Shown in pieces: positions 41,195 through 50,628 of a stretch of DNA of 50,981 bases. The stretch spans positions 1 to 50,981 of the forward strand of contig JAQBTG010000029.1 of assembly GCA_027624955.1 (NCBI GenBank), read 5' to 3'. The DNA comes from Pseudomonadota bacterium (GTDB taxonomy: Bacteria; Pseudomonadota; Alphaproteobacteria; UBA828). Under the pieces are notes generated by a model that was given only the letters and a program-made list of their open reading frames with translations, was not told the DNA's origin and ran no database searches. Both the position numbers and the translations under genes were made by a program. Position 1 is the first letter of the stretch. Each line of letters starts with the position of its first letter.

Positions 41195-43474
41195 CTATGA
41201 ACCGTTGTCGAGCGCCGCCAAGATCTTGGGCGGCGACATCGGTAAGACCGTCATACGAACCCCGATGGCGCTGTCGATCGCATTGGCCACGGCCGCCATG
41301 GGCGGAATGATGGGCACTTCGCCCACACCGCGCACACCGTAGGGATGATTGGGATTGGCTACTTCGACGATCACCGTGTCGATCATCGGCAGGTCCGAGG
41401 CGACGGGAATACGATAGTCGAGGAAACCTGCGTTATCGAGCCGGCCATCCTTGTTATAAATATATTCCTCGTTCAGCGCCCAGCCGATGCCCTGCGCCGC
41501 GCCGCCTTGAATCTGGCCTTCCACATAGGCCTTGTGGATCGCCTTGCCGCAATCCTGCACGGCCGTATAGCGCAGCACCTTGACGGCGCCGGTCTCACGG
41601 TCCACCTCAACATCGCAAATATGGGTGCCGAAACCGGGCCCCGCACCCTCAGCATTAAGCGCCACATTGGCGGAAATCGGGCCGCCTGTCTTACCGGCCT
41701 GCGCAGCGATCTCACCCAACGACAGCGGCTCGAACTCACCCGCATTGGCGCCGGCGGGTTTGGCATGGCCGTCTTCCCAGACGACCGCGTCAACGCTGAT
41801 ATCCCAGATCTTGGCGGCGCGTTCACGCAAAGTCGCAGTGACCTGTTTGGAAGCTTCGATCACTGCCATGCCGGTGGCGAAAGTGACACGGCTGCCGCCG
41901 GTGAGGAATGTGTAACCGATAGAAGCCGTATCGGCGACGATAGCCCGCACATCGGCCACGTCGATGCCGAGAGTTTCCGCCGCCATGATGGCCATCGAGG
42001 CACGCGAGCCGCCAATATCGGGGCTGCCCGTGGCGAGCACTATTGTTCCGTCTTCGGCGACATTGAGGGTGGCGCAACTCTCGCCACCAATGTTGAACCA
42101 GAAGCCCGACGCGACGCCCCTGCCCTGATTCGGGCCGAGTGGCGCTGAATAGTGCGGGTGAGCCTTGGCCGCCGCTAAAGTATCAACAAAGCCGATGACG
42201 CCGAACTTCGGGCCATAGGCCGCGTTGGTGCCCTCTCTGGCGGCATTTTTCTCGCGCAGTTCCAGCGGATCAATGCCGAGTTTCTTAGAAATCTCGTCCA
42301 GCACGGACTCTACCGCATGTTCGGATATCGGCGCGCCGGGAGCACGGTAGGCGGCCACTTTGGGCCGGTTTGTCACGACGTCATAGCCCTTCACTTTAAC
42401 ATTCTCGATGTCATACGGCGCAAACGCACACATGCAACCGGGCTGAATGGGCGAGCCGGCGAAGGCGCCGGCCTGATATTTGAGGATCGCCTGGCCGGCA
42501 ACTATCTTGCCGTCTTTGGTCACGCCGACCTTGACCCAGGTCGCCGCGCCCGAAGTGGGGCCGGATGCGCGGAACACATCCTCGCGAGTCATCACGGCGC
42601 GGACTGGACGGCCCGCCTTGCGGGACAGCAGCAGCGCTACGGGTTCCAAATAGACCGTCGTCTTGCCGCCAAACCCACCGCCGATTTCAGATGCGGTAAC
42701 GCGCAGATCTGAAATGTCCATGCCGAGCAATTTGGCGCAATAGGCACGCACTGAGAAATGGCCCTGGGTGCAGCACCAAAGTTCGGCCTGGCCGTCTTCA
42801 GCGAAACTGGCAACAGCCGCGTGCGGCTCGAGATATCCCTGGTGCACCGGCGCCGTCTTGAAGCTGCGCTCAACGATGAGATCGGCTTTGGCAAAGCCCG
42901 CCTCCACGTCGCCGACGGCGATATCGATCTCTTTGAAAACATTGGAAGGCTTGTCCGGCGTCGGCGTCACACCTTGCGTGAACATGTCGTCATGCAAGAT
43001 CGGTGCGTCCGGCGCCATCGCCTCTTCCACATCAATGACGTGAGGCAGCACCTCATAATCAACCACGATCAGTTCTAGCGCGGCGTCGGCAATGGCGGCG
43101 CTTGTTGCGGCCACTGCCGCGACGGCATGACCGTCATAGAGCACTTTGCTGCCCGCCATGATGTTGTTCGAAAGATCGCGATAATTCAGCTGCAGCTCTC
43201 CCGCAGGCACCCAGTCTGAGGACATGGGATCGATATCGGCGGCGGTCATCACCGCTTTGACGCCGGGCAGTGCTTCGGCTTTAGATGTATCGATGGACTT
43301 GATGTTCGCGTGCGCGTGCGGGCTGCGCAAAACCTTAGCAACCAGCATACCCGGGAGCATGAGATCGGCGCCGAACTTGGCGCGTCCGGTTACCTTGTCG
43401 GCACCGTCAGGACGGATCGGGCTTTTGCCGACCCATTTCAGTTCCGTTTTCAGTTCCGTGGTTACGCTTGTCAT
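41195..43474 (-). CDS. Molybdenum hydroxylase large (molybdopterin) subunit, XDH/CoxL family
   Basis: This 759-residue protein is the Mo-cofactor subunit of a xanthine-dehydrogenase-type enzyme. GGGFGGKTTVY near residue 250, AYRAPGAPISEHAVE (the Arg-loop of XDH-type enzymes, not the CO-dehydrogenase AYxCSFR), and the C-terminal GVRGVGEVP with the catalytic Glu are visible. Start ATG 43474 has GAGAGGAAAT upstream and overlaps the small-subunit stop. It hydroxylates a heterocycle, aldehyde or aromatic CoA ester; the substrate is not fixed. Confidence 0.93.
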   Translation of the reverse strand: MTSVTTELKTELKWVGKSPIRPDGADKVTGRAKFGADLMLPGMLVAKVLRSPHAHANIKSIDTSKAEALPGVKAVMTAADIDPMSSDWVPAGELQLNYRDLSNNIMAGSKVLYDGHAVAAVAATSAAIADAALELIVVDYEVLPHVIDVEEAMAPDAPILHDDMFTQGVTPTPDKPSNVFKEIDIAVGDVEAGFAKADLIVERSFKTAPVHQGYLEPHAAVASFAEDGQAELWCCTQGHFSVRAYCAKLLGMDISDLRVTASEIGGGFGGKTTVYLEPVALLLSRKAGRPVRAVMTREDVFRASGPTSGAATWVKVGVTKDGKIVAGQAILKYQAGAFAGSPIQPGCMCAFAPYDIENVKVKGYDVVTNRPKVAAYRAPGAPISEHAVESVLDEISKKLGIDPLELREKNAAREGTNAAYGPKFGVIGFVDTLAAAKAHPHYSAPLGPNQGRGVASGFWFNIGGESCATLNVAEDGTIVLATGSPDIGGSRASMAIMAAETLGIDVADVRAIVADTASIGYTFLTGGSRVTFATGMAVIEASKQVTATLRERAAKIWDISVDAVVWEDGHAKPAGANAGEFEPLSLGEIAAQAGKTGGPISANVALNAEGAGPGFGTHICDVEVDRETGAVKVLRYTAVQDCGKAIHKAYVEGQIQGGAAQGIGWALNEEYIYNKDGRLDNAGFLDYRIPVASDLPMIDTVIVEVANPNHPYGVRGVGEVPIIPPMAAVANAIDSAIGVRMTVLPMSPPKILAALDNGS

Positions 43475-43953
43475 GCTTGATTTCCTCTCATATCGGCGGC
43501 GCATTCGAGCACAGCGCGAATAATTTTATCATACCCGGTGCACCGGCAAAGATTTCCGGCCAGCCAATAACGCACTTCGGTTTCGCTGGGATCGGGGTTT
43601 CTTTCCAATAGCGATTTGGCGGCAATCAAAAAGCCCGGCGTGCAAATGCCGCATTGCAGTGCCGCGCCTTCAAGAAACTTCTGCTGCAGCGGATGGAAGT
43701 TGTCACCGTCGGCCATGCCTTCGATGGTCTCGATTTCATGGCCCTCGGCTTCAGCGCCGAGTGCCAAACAAGAACAAACCAGCCGGCCGTCAAGGGTGAC
43801 ACTACAGGCGCCGCAATCGCCCGTGCCACAGCCTTCTTTGCTACCGGTGAGGCGCAATTCATCGCGCAGCACGTCGAGAAGAGTTTGCTGGGGCTCGCAC
43901 AAGAACTCGGTGGGCTCGCCGTTAATCGTGGTTGTGACATGTATTTTAGCCAT
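43471..43953 (-). CDS. Molybdenum hydroxylase small subunit, two [2Fe-2S]
   Basis: The protein has 160 residues. GCGTGDCGACSV plus a later Cys bind the plant-type cluster, and CGICTPGFLIAA with LCRCTGYDKI bind the second, helical-bundle cluster. It passes electrons from the Mo site to the FAD subunit. Its stop overlaps the start of the large subunit, and its start lies 3 nt after the FAD-subunit stop, so all three are one operon. Confidence 0.96.
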   Translation of the reverse strand: MAKIHVTTTINGEPTEFLCEPQQTLLDVLRDELRLTGSKEGCGTGDCGACSVTLDGRLVCSCLALGAEAEGHEIETIEGMADGDNFHPLQQKFLEGAALQCGICTPGFLIAAKSLLERNPDPSETEVRYWLAGNLCRCTGYDKIIRAVLECAADMRGNQA

Positions 43954-43956
43954 TGC

Positions 43957-44823
43957 TCAGCCCTCTGCGCGCTGTTGCGCAATTTTGGCGGCGCGGCGTG
44001 CTAATACCCCGGCCACCTTGGTGCGATATACGATAGTGCCGCGCTTATCATCGATAGGGCGGCATGCGGCCTGTGCTGCGGCATCGAGCTTTGCCATCGC
44101 AGCATCGTCGAGAGTGCTGCCGATCAGTGCCGCGGCGGCGTCCTCGACGACAAGCTGAGTCGCCGCGACAGCGCCGAGCGCAACGCGCGCCGCCGTACAG
44201 ACACCGGCACCGTCGAGCGTCAAGCTCACTCCGACGCCGACCACGGCGATATCCATCTCCGTGCGCGGAATGAAGCGCAAATAGGCATCGCCCGAACGCG
44301 CCGGCCGCGCCGGAAATAAGAAATCAACGATCATTTCACCGGTTTTGAGAGAGGTAACGCCGGGGCCGATGACGATATCTTCGACCCGTGCCTCACGCCG
44401 CCCATCGGGTCCGGCGATCGTGCACACGGCTTCAGCCGCGATCATCGCGGGAACGGCATCGGCTGCGGGCGATCCGTTGCATAAATTGCCGCCCATCGAC
44501 GCGCGCCCTTGAATCTGGGTGGAGCCGATCAATTCAAGCGCCTCGACCACACCGGGCCACGCGCTTTTCATGCCTTCATGCTCGCCCACTACAGCGCCCG
44601 AAACCGCGGCACCAACTCGAATACCGCCACTTTCTTCTTTTATGACAGTAGTTTCGGAAATGTTCTTCACATCAATTATCAGTGCCGGCTTGATCATTCC
44701 CATGCGCAATTGCACGAGCAGATCGGTGCCGCCCGCCAGCAATTTGGCGTTGCCGCCAGCCGCGGCCAGAAGCTTCACTGCCTCATCCACCGAGCCGGGA
44801 GATTCATATGTCAGGGCGTTCAT
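43957..44823 (-). CDS. Molybdenum hydroxylase medium (FAD) subunit
   Basis: This 288-residue protein has the CO-dehydrogenase/XDH FAD fold. LLAGGTDLLVQLRMG binds FAD, and SMGGNLCNGSPAADAVPAM is the second signature. The first gene of the three-subunit operon, with AAAGGATCGAA before the ATG. It lacks an extra Fe-S insertion of the 4-hydroxybenzoyl-CoA reductase type. Confidence 0.94.
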   Translation of the reverse strand: MNALTYESPGSVDEAVKLLAAAGGNAKLLAGGTDLLVQLRMGMIKPALIIDVKNISETTVIKEESGGIRVGAAVSGAVVGEHEGMKSAWPGVVEALELIGSTQIQGRASMGGNLCNGSPAADAVPAMIAAEAVCTIAGPDGRREARVEDIVIGPGVTSLKTGEMIVDFLFPARPARSGDAYLRFIPRTEMDIAVVGVGVSLTLDGAGVCTAARVALGAVAATQLVVEDAAAALIGSTLDDAAMAKLDAAAQAACRPIDDKRGTIVYRTKVAGVLARRAAKIAQQRAEG

Positions 44824-44986
44824 TTCGATCCTTTAATTTGTGCTAATCCTTGGTCGCAAAGCTGAACGGAAACGTCCAGCTAAAATTGCTTAAACGCGCA
44901 TGGGTAATGACTCTAGGTAGTGCGCGCGGCGGTCAACATACGCTGAATAACCCCTTCGCCTCAAGCGCGGAACGCGCACATTTTTG

Positions 44987-45661
44987 TCAGGGCGCGGAAG
45001 CTTCCAAAACAGCGTCGGAAACGAACGGGTTGCTCTGGCGTTCGGCGGCAAAATTGGACATCTGGCCATGACCGGGCACGAAGGCAGTATCGCCGCCAAG
45101 CGGCCACAATCGCGTCGTGATCGAGTGGATCAGCGCCGCGTGATTGCCGCGCGGAAAATCCGTTCGTCCGATGGAGCCCTGGAACAGCACGTCGCCGACA
45201 ATGGCGAGCTTGGCTTCCGCATGATGAAAGACAACATGGCCCGGGGTGTGGCCCGGGCAATGCAGCACAGCGAGCGTTACTTTGCCGAAAGAAACACTAT
45301 CGCCTTGATCGAGCCAGCGTGTCGGTTGAAACGGACGGGCGCCCGCAACACCCCATTGTTCGCCCTGCTCTGTCATCATGTCGATCCAAAATGAATCGTC
45401 CGGATGCGGTCCCTCGATCGGCACGTCCAACTGCGCGGCCAATTCCGCAGCGTTGCCGGAATGGTCAATATGACCATGGGTGACGAGGATTTTTTCGATC
45501 TCGACATGACGTTCAGCGGCCGCAGCCAGGATCCGGTCAAGATCGCCGCCGGGATCAACTACCGCGCCCTTCATCGTCTCGGAGCACCAGAGGACCGAAC
45601 AGTTCTGCTGAAACGGCGTCACGGGAACGATGACGGCCTGGATGGCGGGCGTGGCGCTCAC
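44987..45661 (-). CDS. MBL-fold hydrolase, glyoxalase II-like
   Basis: This 224-residue protein has the zinc signature THGHIDHSGNAAEL, then HCPGHTPGHVVFH, GDVLFQGSIGRTDFP and FVPGHG, matching the YcbL/glyoxalase II-like group of MBL proteins. It hydrolyses thioesters such as lactoylglutathione in relatives. Its GTG start overlaps the stop of the glutaredoxin-DinB gene (GTGA), so the two are coupled, which fits a thiol-linked job. Confidence 0.9.
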   Translation of the reverse strand: MSATPAIQAVIVPVTPFQQNCSVLWCSETMKGAVVDPGGDLDRILAAAAERHVEIEKILVTHGHIDHSGNAAELAAQLDVPIEGPHPDDSFWIDMMTEQGEQWGVAGARPFQPTRWLDQGDSVSFGKVTLAVLHCPGHTPGHVVFHHAEAKLAIVGDVLFQGSIGRTDFPRGNHAALIHSITTRLWPLGGDTAFVPGHGQMSNFAAERQSNPFVSDAVLEASAP

Positions 45662-46479
45662 CCGTCCGCAGTCGCCGTTGCCGCTGGTGCCGCCGGTGCC
45701 GCGTGCTCCACCTTTGTGGCCTTCATCGGAACTTCATCATCATAGACTTCGTCGGGAAGTGGCAGGCCTCCAAGCTCGGCTTCCCCCAATGGTCCGTCAG
45801 GCTCCAGCCCGGCATCCGCCACCACGGCCATGAGTTGGCGACAATGCTGGGCGGCGTGCCACGCGGTGCGCTCCATCACGCCTTGAGTAGGTTGCACGCC
45901 GTAATAGGTGTTCACCGTGCCTGGCACGATGCCTTCGCGCCACCAGGCGGCGAAATCTTTGCGCACTTCCTGGCCGAAGGCAGAGACCTTCGCCACCGTA
46001 TCCAACTCAGGCGGCGGCATCCGCTCAAAATGTTCAAAGGTGACCGCCCCGCCGCGCACCGCATCGAGGAATGCCGTAGGGATGACAAATATATGATATG
46101 CGAGATCGAGGCAGTTGCGATCGCGCCCCGGCAAATTGACCAGCAAGGTATCGGCCGGAATCTGTTTCGCGAAACGCTGCGCCGCCGCCAGGATAAGATC
46201 GATTTTCTTGTTCAATTTGGCTGGCGGCAATTGTGCGCGGGTGAGCTTGACCCCGACGAAATCGGCCAAGTCCCGGATTTCCTGGGCAAAGGCGAAGTCA
46301 TCGCCGCGGGTGATGACCGGAATCGACATCGCCCCGAGGCGGGCCAAATCCGCCATCGCAGCGTTATCCACGCGCACATTGATCGATTCAAACGGAATCC
46401 CATGCTGCTTGAGGAATTCCTTGGCCCTCAGACAAGAAGTGCAGCCCGGCTGCCAATAAACCTTGTAGGCGTGCGCCAT
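45658..46479 (-). CDS. Glutaredoxin-DinB-like fusion protein
   Basis: This 273-residue protein has two parts. The glutaredoxin fold (about 1-80) contains the redox motif CTSC (GCTSCLRAKEFLKQH) and SIPVITRGDDF. A helical DinB/YfiT-like part follows (about 90-230) with His in AYHIFVIP and in AWHAAQHCRQLM, possible metal ligands of such thiol-dependent proteins. A low-complexity Ala-rich tail ends it. The MBL hydrolase downstream overlaps it. I infer a thiol- or detoxification-related role; no substrate is known. Confidence 0.8.
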   Translation of the reverse strand: MAHAYKVYWQPGCTSCLRAKEFLKQHGIPFESINVRVDNAAMADLARLGAMSIPVITRGDDFAFAQEIRDLADFVGVKLTRAQLPPAKLNKKIDLILAAAQRFAKQIPADTLLVNLPGRDRNCLDLAYHIFVIPTAFLDAVRGGAVTFEHFERMPPPELDTVAKVSAFGQEVRKDFAAWWREGIVPGTVNTYYGVQPTQGVMERTAWHAAQHCRQLMAVVADAGLEPDGPLGEAELGGLPLPDEVYDDEVPMKATKVEHAAPAAPAATATADG

Positions 46480-46553
46480 GATGTGGCTCCGCTGTTTGAT
46501 CTATGCACGCAAGTTAGGACACCGACCTAAACCGGTCAAATTGCCAACTTTAG

Positions 46554-47582
46554 CTAATCCACTAGTTTCCACTCTCCCGCCGGCTTGATGCCCTTCGCCT
46601 GGGGGATGACCTCTTCACCGAAGCGTTGGATTTGCTCTTCTTGCTCGGCAAGACTGCCCGACGGGCACATCATCATACAGACGATCATGGAGAACCCAGC
46701 GTCGGCCATAGCTTGCAGATGCTCGAGGATCTGTTCGCTGGTGCCGGTGCAGGTGGCGCGCGGTACTTCCAGAGACTGTGGGTCATCAGCATTGGTAATA
46801 CGCGCCGAGGCGGCGGCCAACATGCGGAACTGCGTGAGGTCGCGGCCTAGAGTGTCAGCTTCGCGGCGGATCAGCTCTTGCAGCGGGTCGAAGCGGTTTG
46901 GCTCGCAATGGGTATCCAAAAAGAGCGGATAGAGGCCATCACAATGACGGATGGCGCGCCGCGCGCCAACCGGCGTATTGCCGCCGAAAACGATCGGTGG
47001 GTGCGGCTTTTGTATCGGTTTGGGGTCCATCGAGACGTCTTCGAATTTATAAAATTCGCCGTCGAATTCGACTTTTTCATCGGTCCAAGCGCGCTTATAA
47101 ATTTGTAAGCATTCGTCTGTTTGTGCGTTGCGCACGGCGTGATCCTGGCCGACGGCGGCAAATTCTTCCTGCATCCAGCCCGAGCCGACGCCAAGCATCA
47201 GACGGCCTTGCGAGAGAAGGTCGACGGTGGCGAACTGGCGCGCATCGGAGAGCGGATGGCGGTAAGGCGCGATCAACACCGACGTGCCGAGCTTGATGCG
47301 GTTGGTGCACGCAGCCACAGCGCCCATCACCACCGCCATATCGAGCATATTGTGGTGCGGTTGATAGGCGCGCTTGCCCGACACGTTGGCGGTGTGCGCG
47401 CTGCCGGACTGAATCGGCATGCAGACATGGTCGGGATACCAGACCGAATGGAAGCCGTTTTTCTCCGCCAGTTGTGCGGTGCGGACGGGACGCATTTCCT
47501 CGAAGGGCGTGTGGCCCAGATACATGTCCCTGTCGTCGCGGTAGCCCTGGCCGTGGGTATTGGCGTAAATACCGATTTCCAT
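46554..47582 (-). CDS. LLM-class (luciferase-like) oxidoreductase
   Basis: This 342-residue protein has the luciferase-like TIM barrel: AQLAEKNGFHSVWYPDHV, IKLGTSVLIAPYRHPLSDARQFATVD, GRLMLGVGSGWMQEEF and PIVFGGNTPVGARRAIRHCDG. Such enzymes use FMNH2 or F420. GAGGGGATC precedes the ATG. It stands alone. Whether the cofactor is F420 cannot be decided from the window, as no F420 genes are present. Confidence 0.9.
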   Translation of the reverse strand: MEIGIYANTHGQGYRDDRDMYLGHTPFEEMRPVRTAQLAEKNGFHSVWYPDHVCMPIQSGSAHTANVSGKRAYQPHHNMLDMAVVMGAVAACTNRIKLGTSVLIAPYRHPLSDARQFATVDLLSQGRLMLGVGSGWMQEEFAAVGQDHAVRNAQTDECLQIYKRAWTDEKVEFDGEFYKFEDVSMDPKPIQKPHPPIVFGGNTPVGARRAIRHCDGLYPLFLDTHCEPNRFDPLQELIRREADTLGRDLTQFRMLAAASARITNADDPQSLEVPRATCTGTSEQILEHLQAMADAGFSMIVCMMMCPSGSLAEQEEQIQRFGEEVIPQAKGIKPAGEWKLVD

Positions 47583-47697
47583 TTTTTGATCCCCTCAAAT
47601 TTCTAATCAGACTTATGTTTAGCAAGACATCGGCCAAAGGCAAATCGCAAAACCTGGAATTGCGGCAGACTCTAAAGGGTCGGAGGTTGGTCGCGCC

Positions 47698-48711
47698 CTA
47701 ACCGTCGAGTTTAGCGCGCACGGTGCCAACGGGAGTGCCGCGCCAATTCGTCAACGGAGTCTCCATATAGGCGGCCAGTTTCTCTTCGGCTGCGCCGCTT
47801 AACAATCCGAGATGGTTGAGTAGAGACACAATCGCCGTGTCGGCGGCGCGGGTGGCGCCGTCGCGGACCTTAAGCGCGAGGCCGAAACCGAGCGAGAACA
47901 GCGGCGCGAAGAATACGCCTTCTGCGCCGAATTTGACGTAGGCGTTGGCGCCGATGGCGGAGATGATGTCCGTGCAGGCGCGCCCGTCGCCGGCGATCAT
48001 GAAGGGCTCGGCGGTGATGGCGGCGCGGATGCGGGAAATCGCCGCCTGGCGCGCCGCCGGCTGGGCGCTGGCATCGGCGATATTGGCGGCGCCCCGCGCC
48101 AGCGCATGAAGCGGCAGGCCGATGGTCGGAATGGAGCAGCCGTCGATCGCCCAGGGCGAGCGCGCGATATCCCAACCGGTCATTTCGCGGATGGCGGCGG
48201 CCACCCGCTGTTGCACAGGATGATCGCGCGCGATGTAATTATTTGTCTCCTCACCCAACAGTTTCGCGGTCACCAGGAAGGCCGAATGTTTGCCTGAGCA
48301 CATGTTGAAAACCGGCTGGCCCGGTTCACCCTGGCGAATGCACGCCTCGGCACTCGCGGTGTGATACGGCAAGTGGCCGCCGCATTCGAGATGCGCCTCG
48401 CCAAGACCAGTCCGTGCCAGCCACTGTCGAACGGCCGCAACATGTGTAATTTGGCCATTATGCGAGGCGCAGGCGAGGGCGATTTCAGCGTTTGTCGCCG
48501 CAATTTCATCTGCGGCGCCGCTTTCCAAAAAAGGCAATGCCTGGATCGATTTCACGGCAGAGCGCGGATAAACGAAACGCTCGACATCGCCCCACGCCTC
48601 GACCAGCTTGCCCGACGCATCGACAATCGCAGCATCGACCAAATGCACGCTTTCGACGGCCGGGCCGCGGCTGCATTCGATCACCAAGCAATCATGATGT
48701 TTGGCGCTCAC
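47698..48711 (-). CDS. Asparaginase II family (Rhizobium AnsA type)
   Basis: This 337-residue protein matches the rhizobial L-asparaginase II family. RSAVKSIQALPFLESGAAD carries the Ser-x-x-Lys motif near residue 51, and CSGKHSAFLVTAKLLG and CSIPTIGLPLHALARG are further signatures. It differs from E. coli-type asparaginases. It is predicted to hydrolyse asparagine to aspartate and ammonia. It starts at GTG with GAGGTG upstream. Confidence 0.92.
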   Translation of the reverse strand: MSAKHHDCLVIECSRGPAVESVHLVDAAIVDASGKLVEAWGDVERFVYPRSAVKSIQALPFLESGAADEIAATNAEIALACASHNGQITHVAAVRQWLARTGLGEAHLECGGHLPYHTASAEACIRQGEPGQPVFNMCSGKHSAFLVTAKLLGEETNNYIARDHPVQQRVAAAIREMTGWDIARSPWAIDGCSIPTIGLPLHALARGAANIADASAQPAARQAAISRIRAAITAEPFMIAGDGRACTDIISAIGANAYVKFGAEGVFFAPLFSLGFGLALKVRDGATRAADTAIVSLLNHLGLLSGAAEEKLAAYMETPLTNWRGTPVGTVRAKLDG

Positions 48712-49180
48712 GAGTCACCTCGCCAATTGTTGTTATGGCGCTCAGATTAAAGCAAATGCGGCGCTGGCGGGCGCATAATTGCGCTGGCGCGCCTCGAACG
48801 GCAGTGTCTTTGACCTTCGACCGCTGCAGGAAGCGCCAGGTAATGTGAAGCTCAGCCGCAATAGGTGGATCTCGATGCCGAACGGCGCCAGCGTTTCCAA
48901 CTCGGAATCGCTCACCATGCGCGGTGGCGCATCGGCCACTCAAATGGAACGGTTCGACGCGAAACTGGTCGCGACCTACGTCAACTTTCCTGGGCCCAAT
49001 GATCTGTCCAGCATCGGGATAGACCGGGCTGAATCCTGGCTCTCGTTGCGCCACCTTGTACCGGCGATCGGATCGGTGTCGGAGGAGCCAAACATTGACT
49101 TTCGGACGGTTCATTATTGCCGGCACCGCCAAACAACTCGGCTTGTTTATGGCCCAACGTCCCGCGATCTGGCAGACGTT
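48712..49180. other. Gap without a convincing gene
   Basis: About 470 bp lie between the asparaginase start and the likely aldehyde dehydrogenase start. Several ORFs cover it on both strands, but none reads like a protein: they are Arg- and Ser-rich, lack ribosome-binding sites and match nothing I know. It may hold promoters for both divergent genes or the remains of a lost gene. Confidence 0.5.
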
Positions 49181-50628
49181 ATGACCGCACAAGGCGAGCC
49201 GGAACCTCTGCTGATCGGCGGCGTGGCGGCGCCAGGTCGGGGGCGCCCATTCTCGAGGCGATCAATCCGGCTGATGGAAGTGTGGCCGGGCGCTACTCCA
49301 CTGCCACGCTAGATGACGTGGCGGATGCCGTTCGCGTAGCAAATGCCGCTGCCAGCGCGCCCGAATGGCACGATCTCCTGCCCCATAACCGCGCGCGTAT
49401 TCTTCACGCGATTGCGGCACAGATTGACGACAAGCGCGACAGGCTCGCGACGCTTCAGATGCGTCAGAACGGCAAAACGATTTCCGAATGCCGCGGGCAG
49501 GCTGCGGCCTGCGCTGGCATCTTCCGCTACTACGCCGCTGTGTGCGAAACGCAGGAGAGCGACGTCACCACACCGCGCGGCCCCTATCTCTCGCTTACGG
49601 TTCAAGAACCCTATGGGGCCGTCGGCTTGATCACGCCGTGGAATTCCCCCCTGACGATGGATGCGCAAAAACTGGCGCCGGCGATTGCGGCCGGCAATGC
49701 CGTGCTGCTGAAACCGTCTGAAATCACGCCGGGCATCGGCCTCGCGCTTGGTCGGCTTTGTCAGGACGCGGGCGTGCCGCCCGGTGTGGTCAACGTGCTC
49801 TCCGGCACCGGCAGTCTTGTCGGCAATGCCATCGTCCGGCATCCGGATGTGCGCATGGTGTCCTTCACCGGCGGCACGAAAACCGGGCGCGCGATCGCAG
49901 CGGCGGCGGCCGCCAAACTGATGCCGGTGGCGCTCGAGCTTGGTGGTAAATCCCCCCATATCGTGTTTGCAGATGCTGACATCGAGGCCGCGGCGCAGGC
50001 TGTCGCCGGCGGGATCTTCGGCTCAATGGGCCAATCATGCGTCGCGGGTTCACGCCTTTTCGTCGAACAGCGCATTTATGAAGCGTTTGTCGAGCGGGTT
50101 GTCGCGCGGGCAAATGCCTATCGTATCGGTGCGCCAGACAAGGAGGCCAGCGAACTCGGCCCCCTCGCCTCGTTCCCGCATCGCGACCGGGTCGAGGCGC
50201 TCGTCCAATCCGCGCGGGACGATGGCGGGCGCATCTTATGCGGCGGCGAGCGGCCCGAGGGTTTCTCAGAGGGCGCATACTACCGGCCGACCGTGATTGA
50301 TGGGCTGGGCAACAATGCGCAAATCTGTCAGGAGGAAGTTTTCGGCCCCGTGCTGGTGGCAATGCCTTTCAATGGCGAAGACGACTTAGTCGCGCAGGCG
50401 AACGACACGGCCTATGGACTCGCTTGCGGAATCTGGAGCGCGGATTTTAAACGGGCCTGGCGCATGGCCCGGCGGATCGAATGTGGCACCACCTGGATCA
50501 ATAGCTATAAATCGCTATCGGTCGCAACGCCCTTCGGCGGGGTAAAAGAAAGCGGCATCGGCCGCGAAAAAGGCCGCCAGGGCCTCAGCCTTTATCAGCA
50601 GTCGAAATCCATCTACACGGCTCTGTAG
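49181..50628 (+). pseudogene. Aldehyde dehydrogenase, N-terminus apparently frameshifted
   Basis: From about residue 20 this is a full NAD(P)-dependent aldehyde dehydrogenase: VGLITPWNSPLTMDAQKLAP, LKPSEITPGIG, SFTGGTKTGRAI, LELGGKSPHIVFADAD with the catalytic Glu, MGQSCVAGSR with the catalytic Cys, and QEEVFGPVLV. The expected N-terminus (MTAQGEPEPLLIGGVAAPGR) lies in another frame, starting at ATG 49181. The frames must join near 49240-49250, where a single-base change in the G/C run would restore them. Either the gene is broken or the sequence has an error. Residues encoded in the main frame before that point are Arg-rich and do not look real. Confidence 0.8.

Noticed and set aside
48692-49312. 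ORFs on both strands between asparaginase and aldehyde dehydrogenase
   Set aside because: No ribosome-binding site, odd composition and no recognisable domain; they overlap each other.
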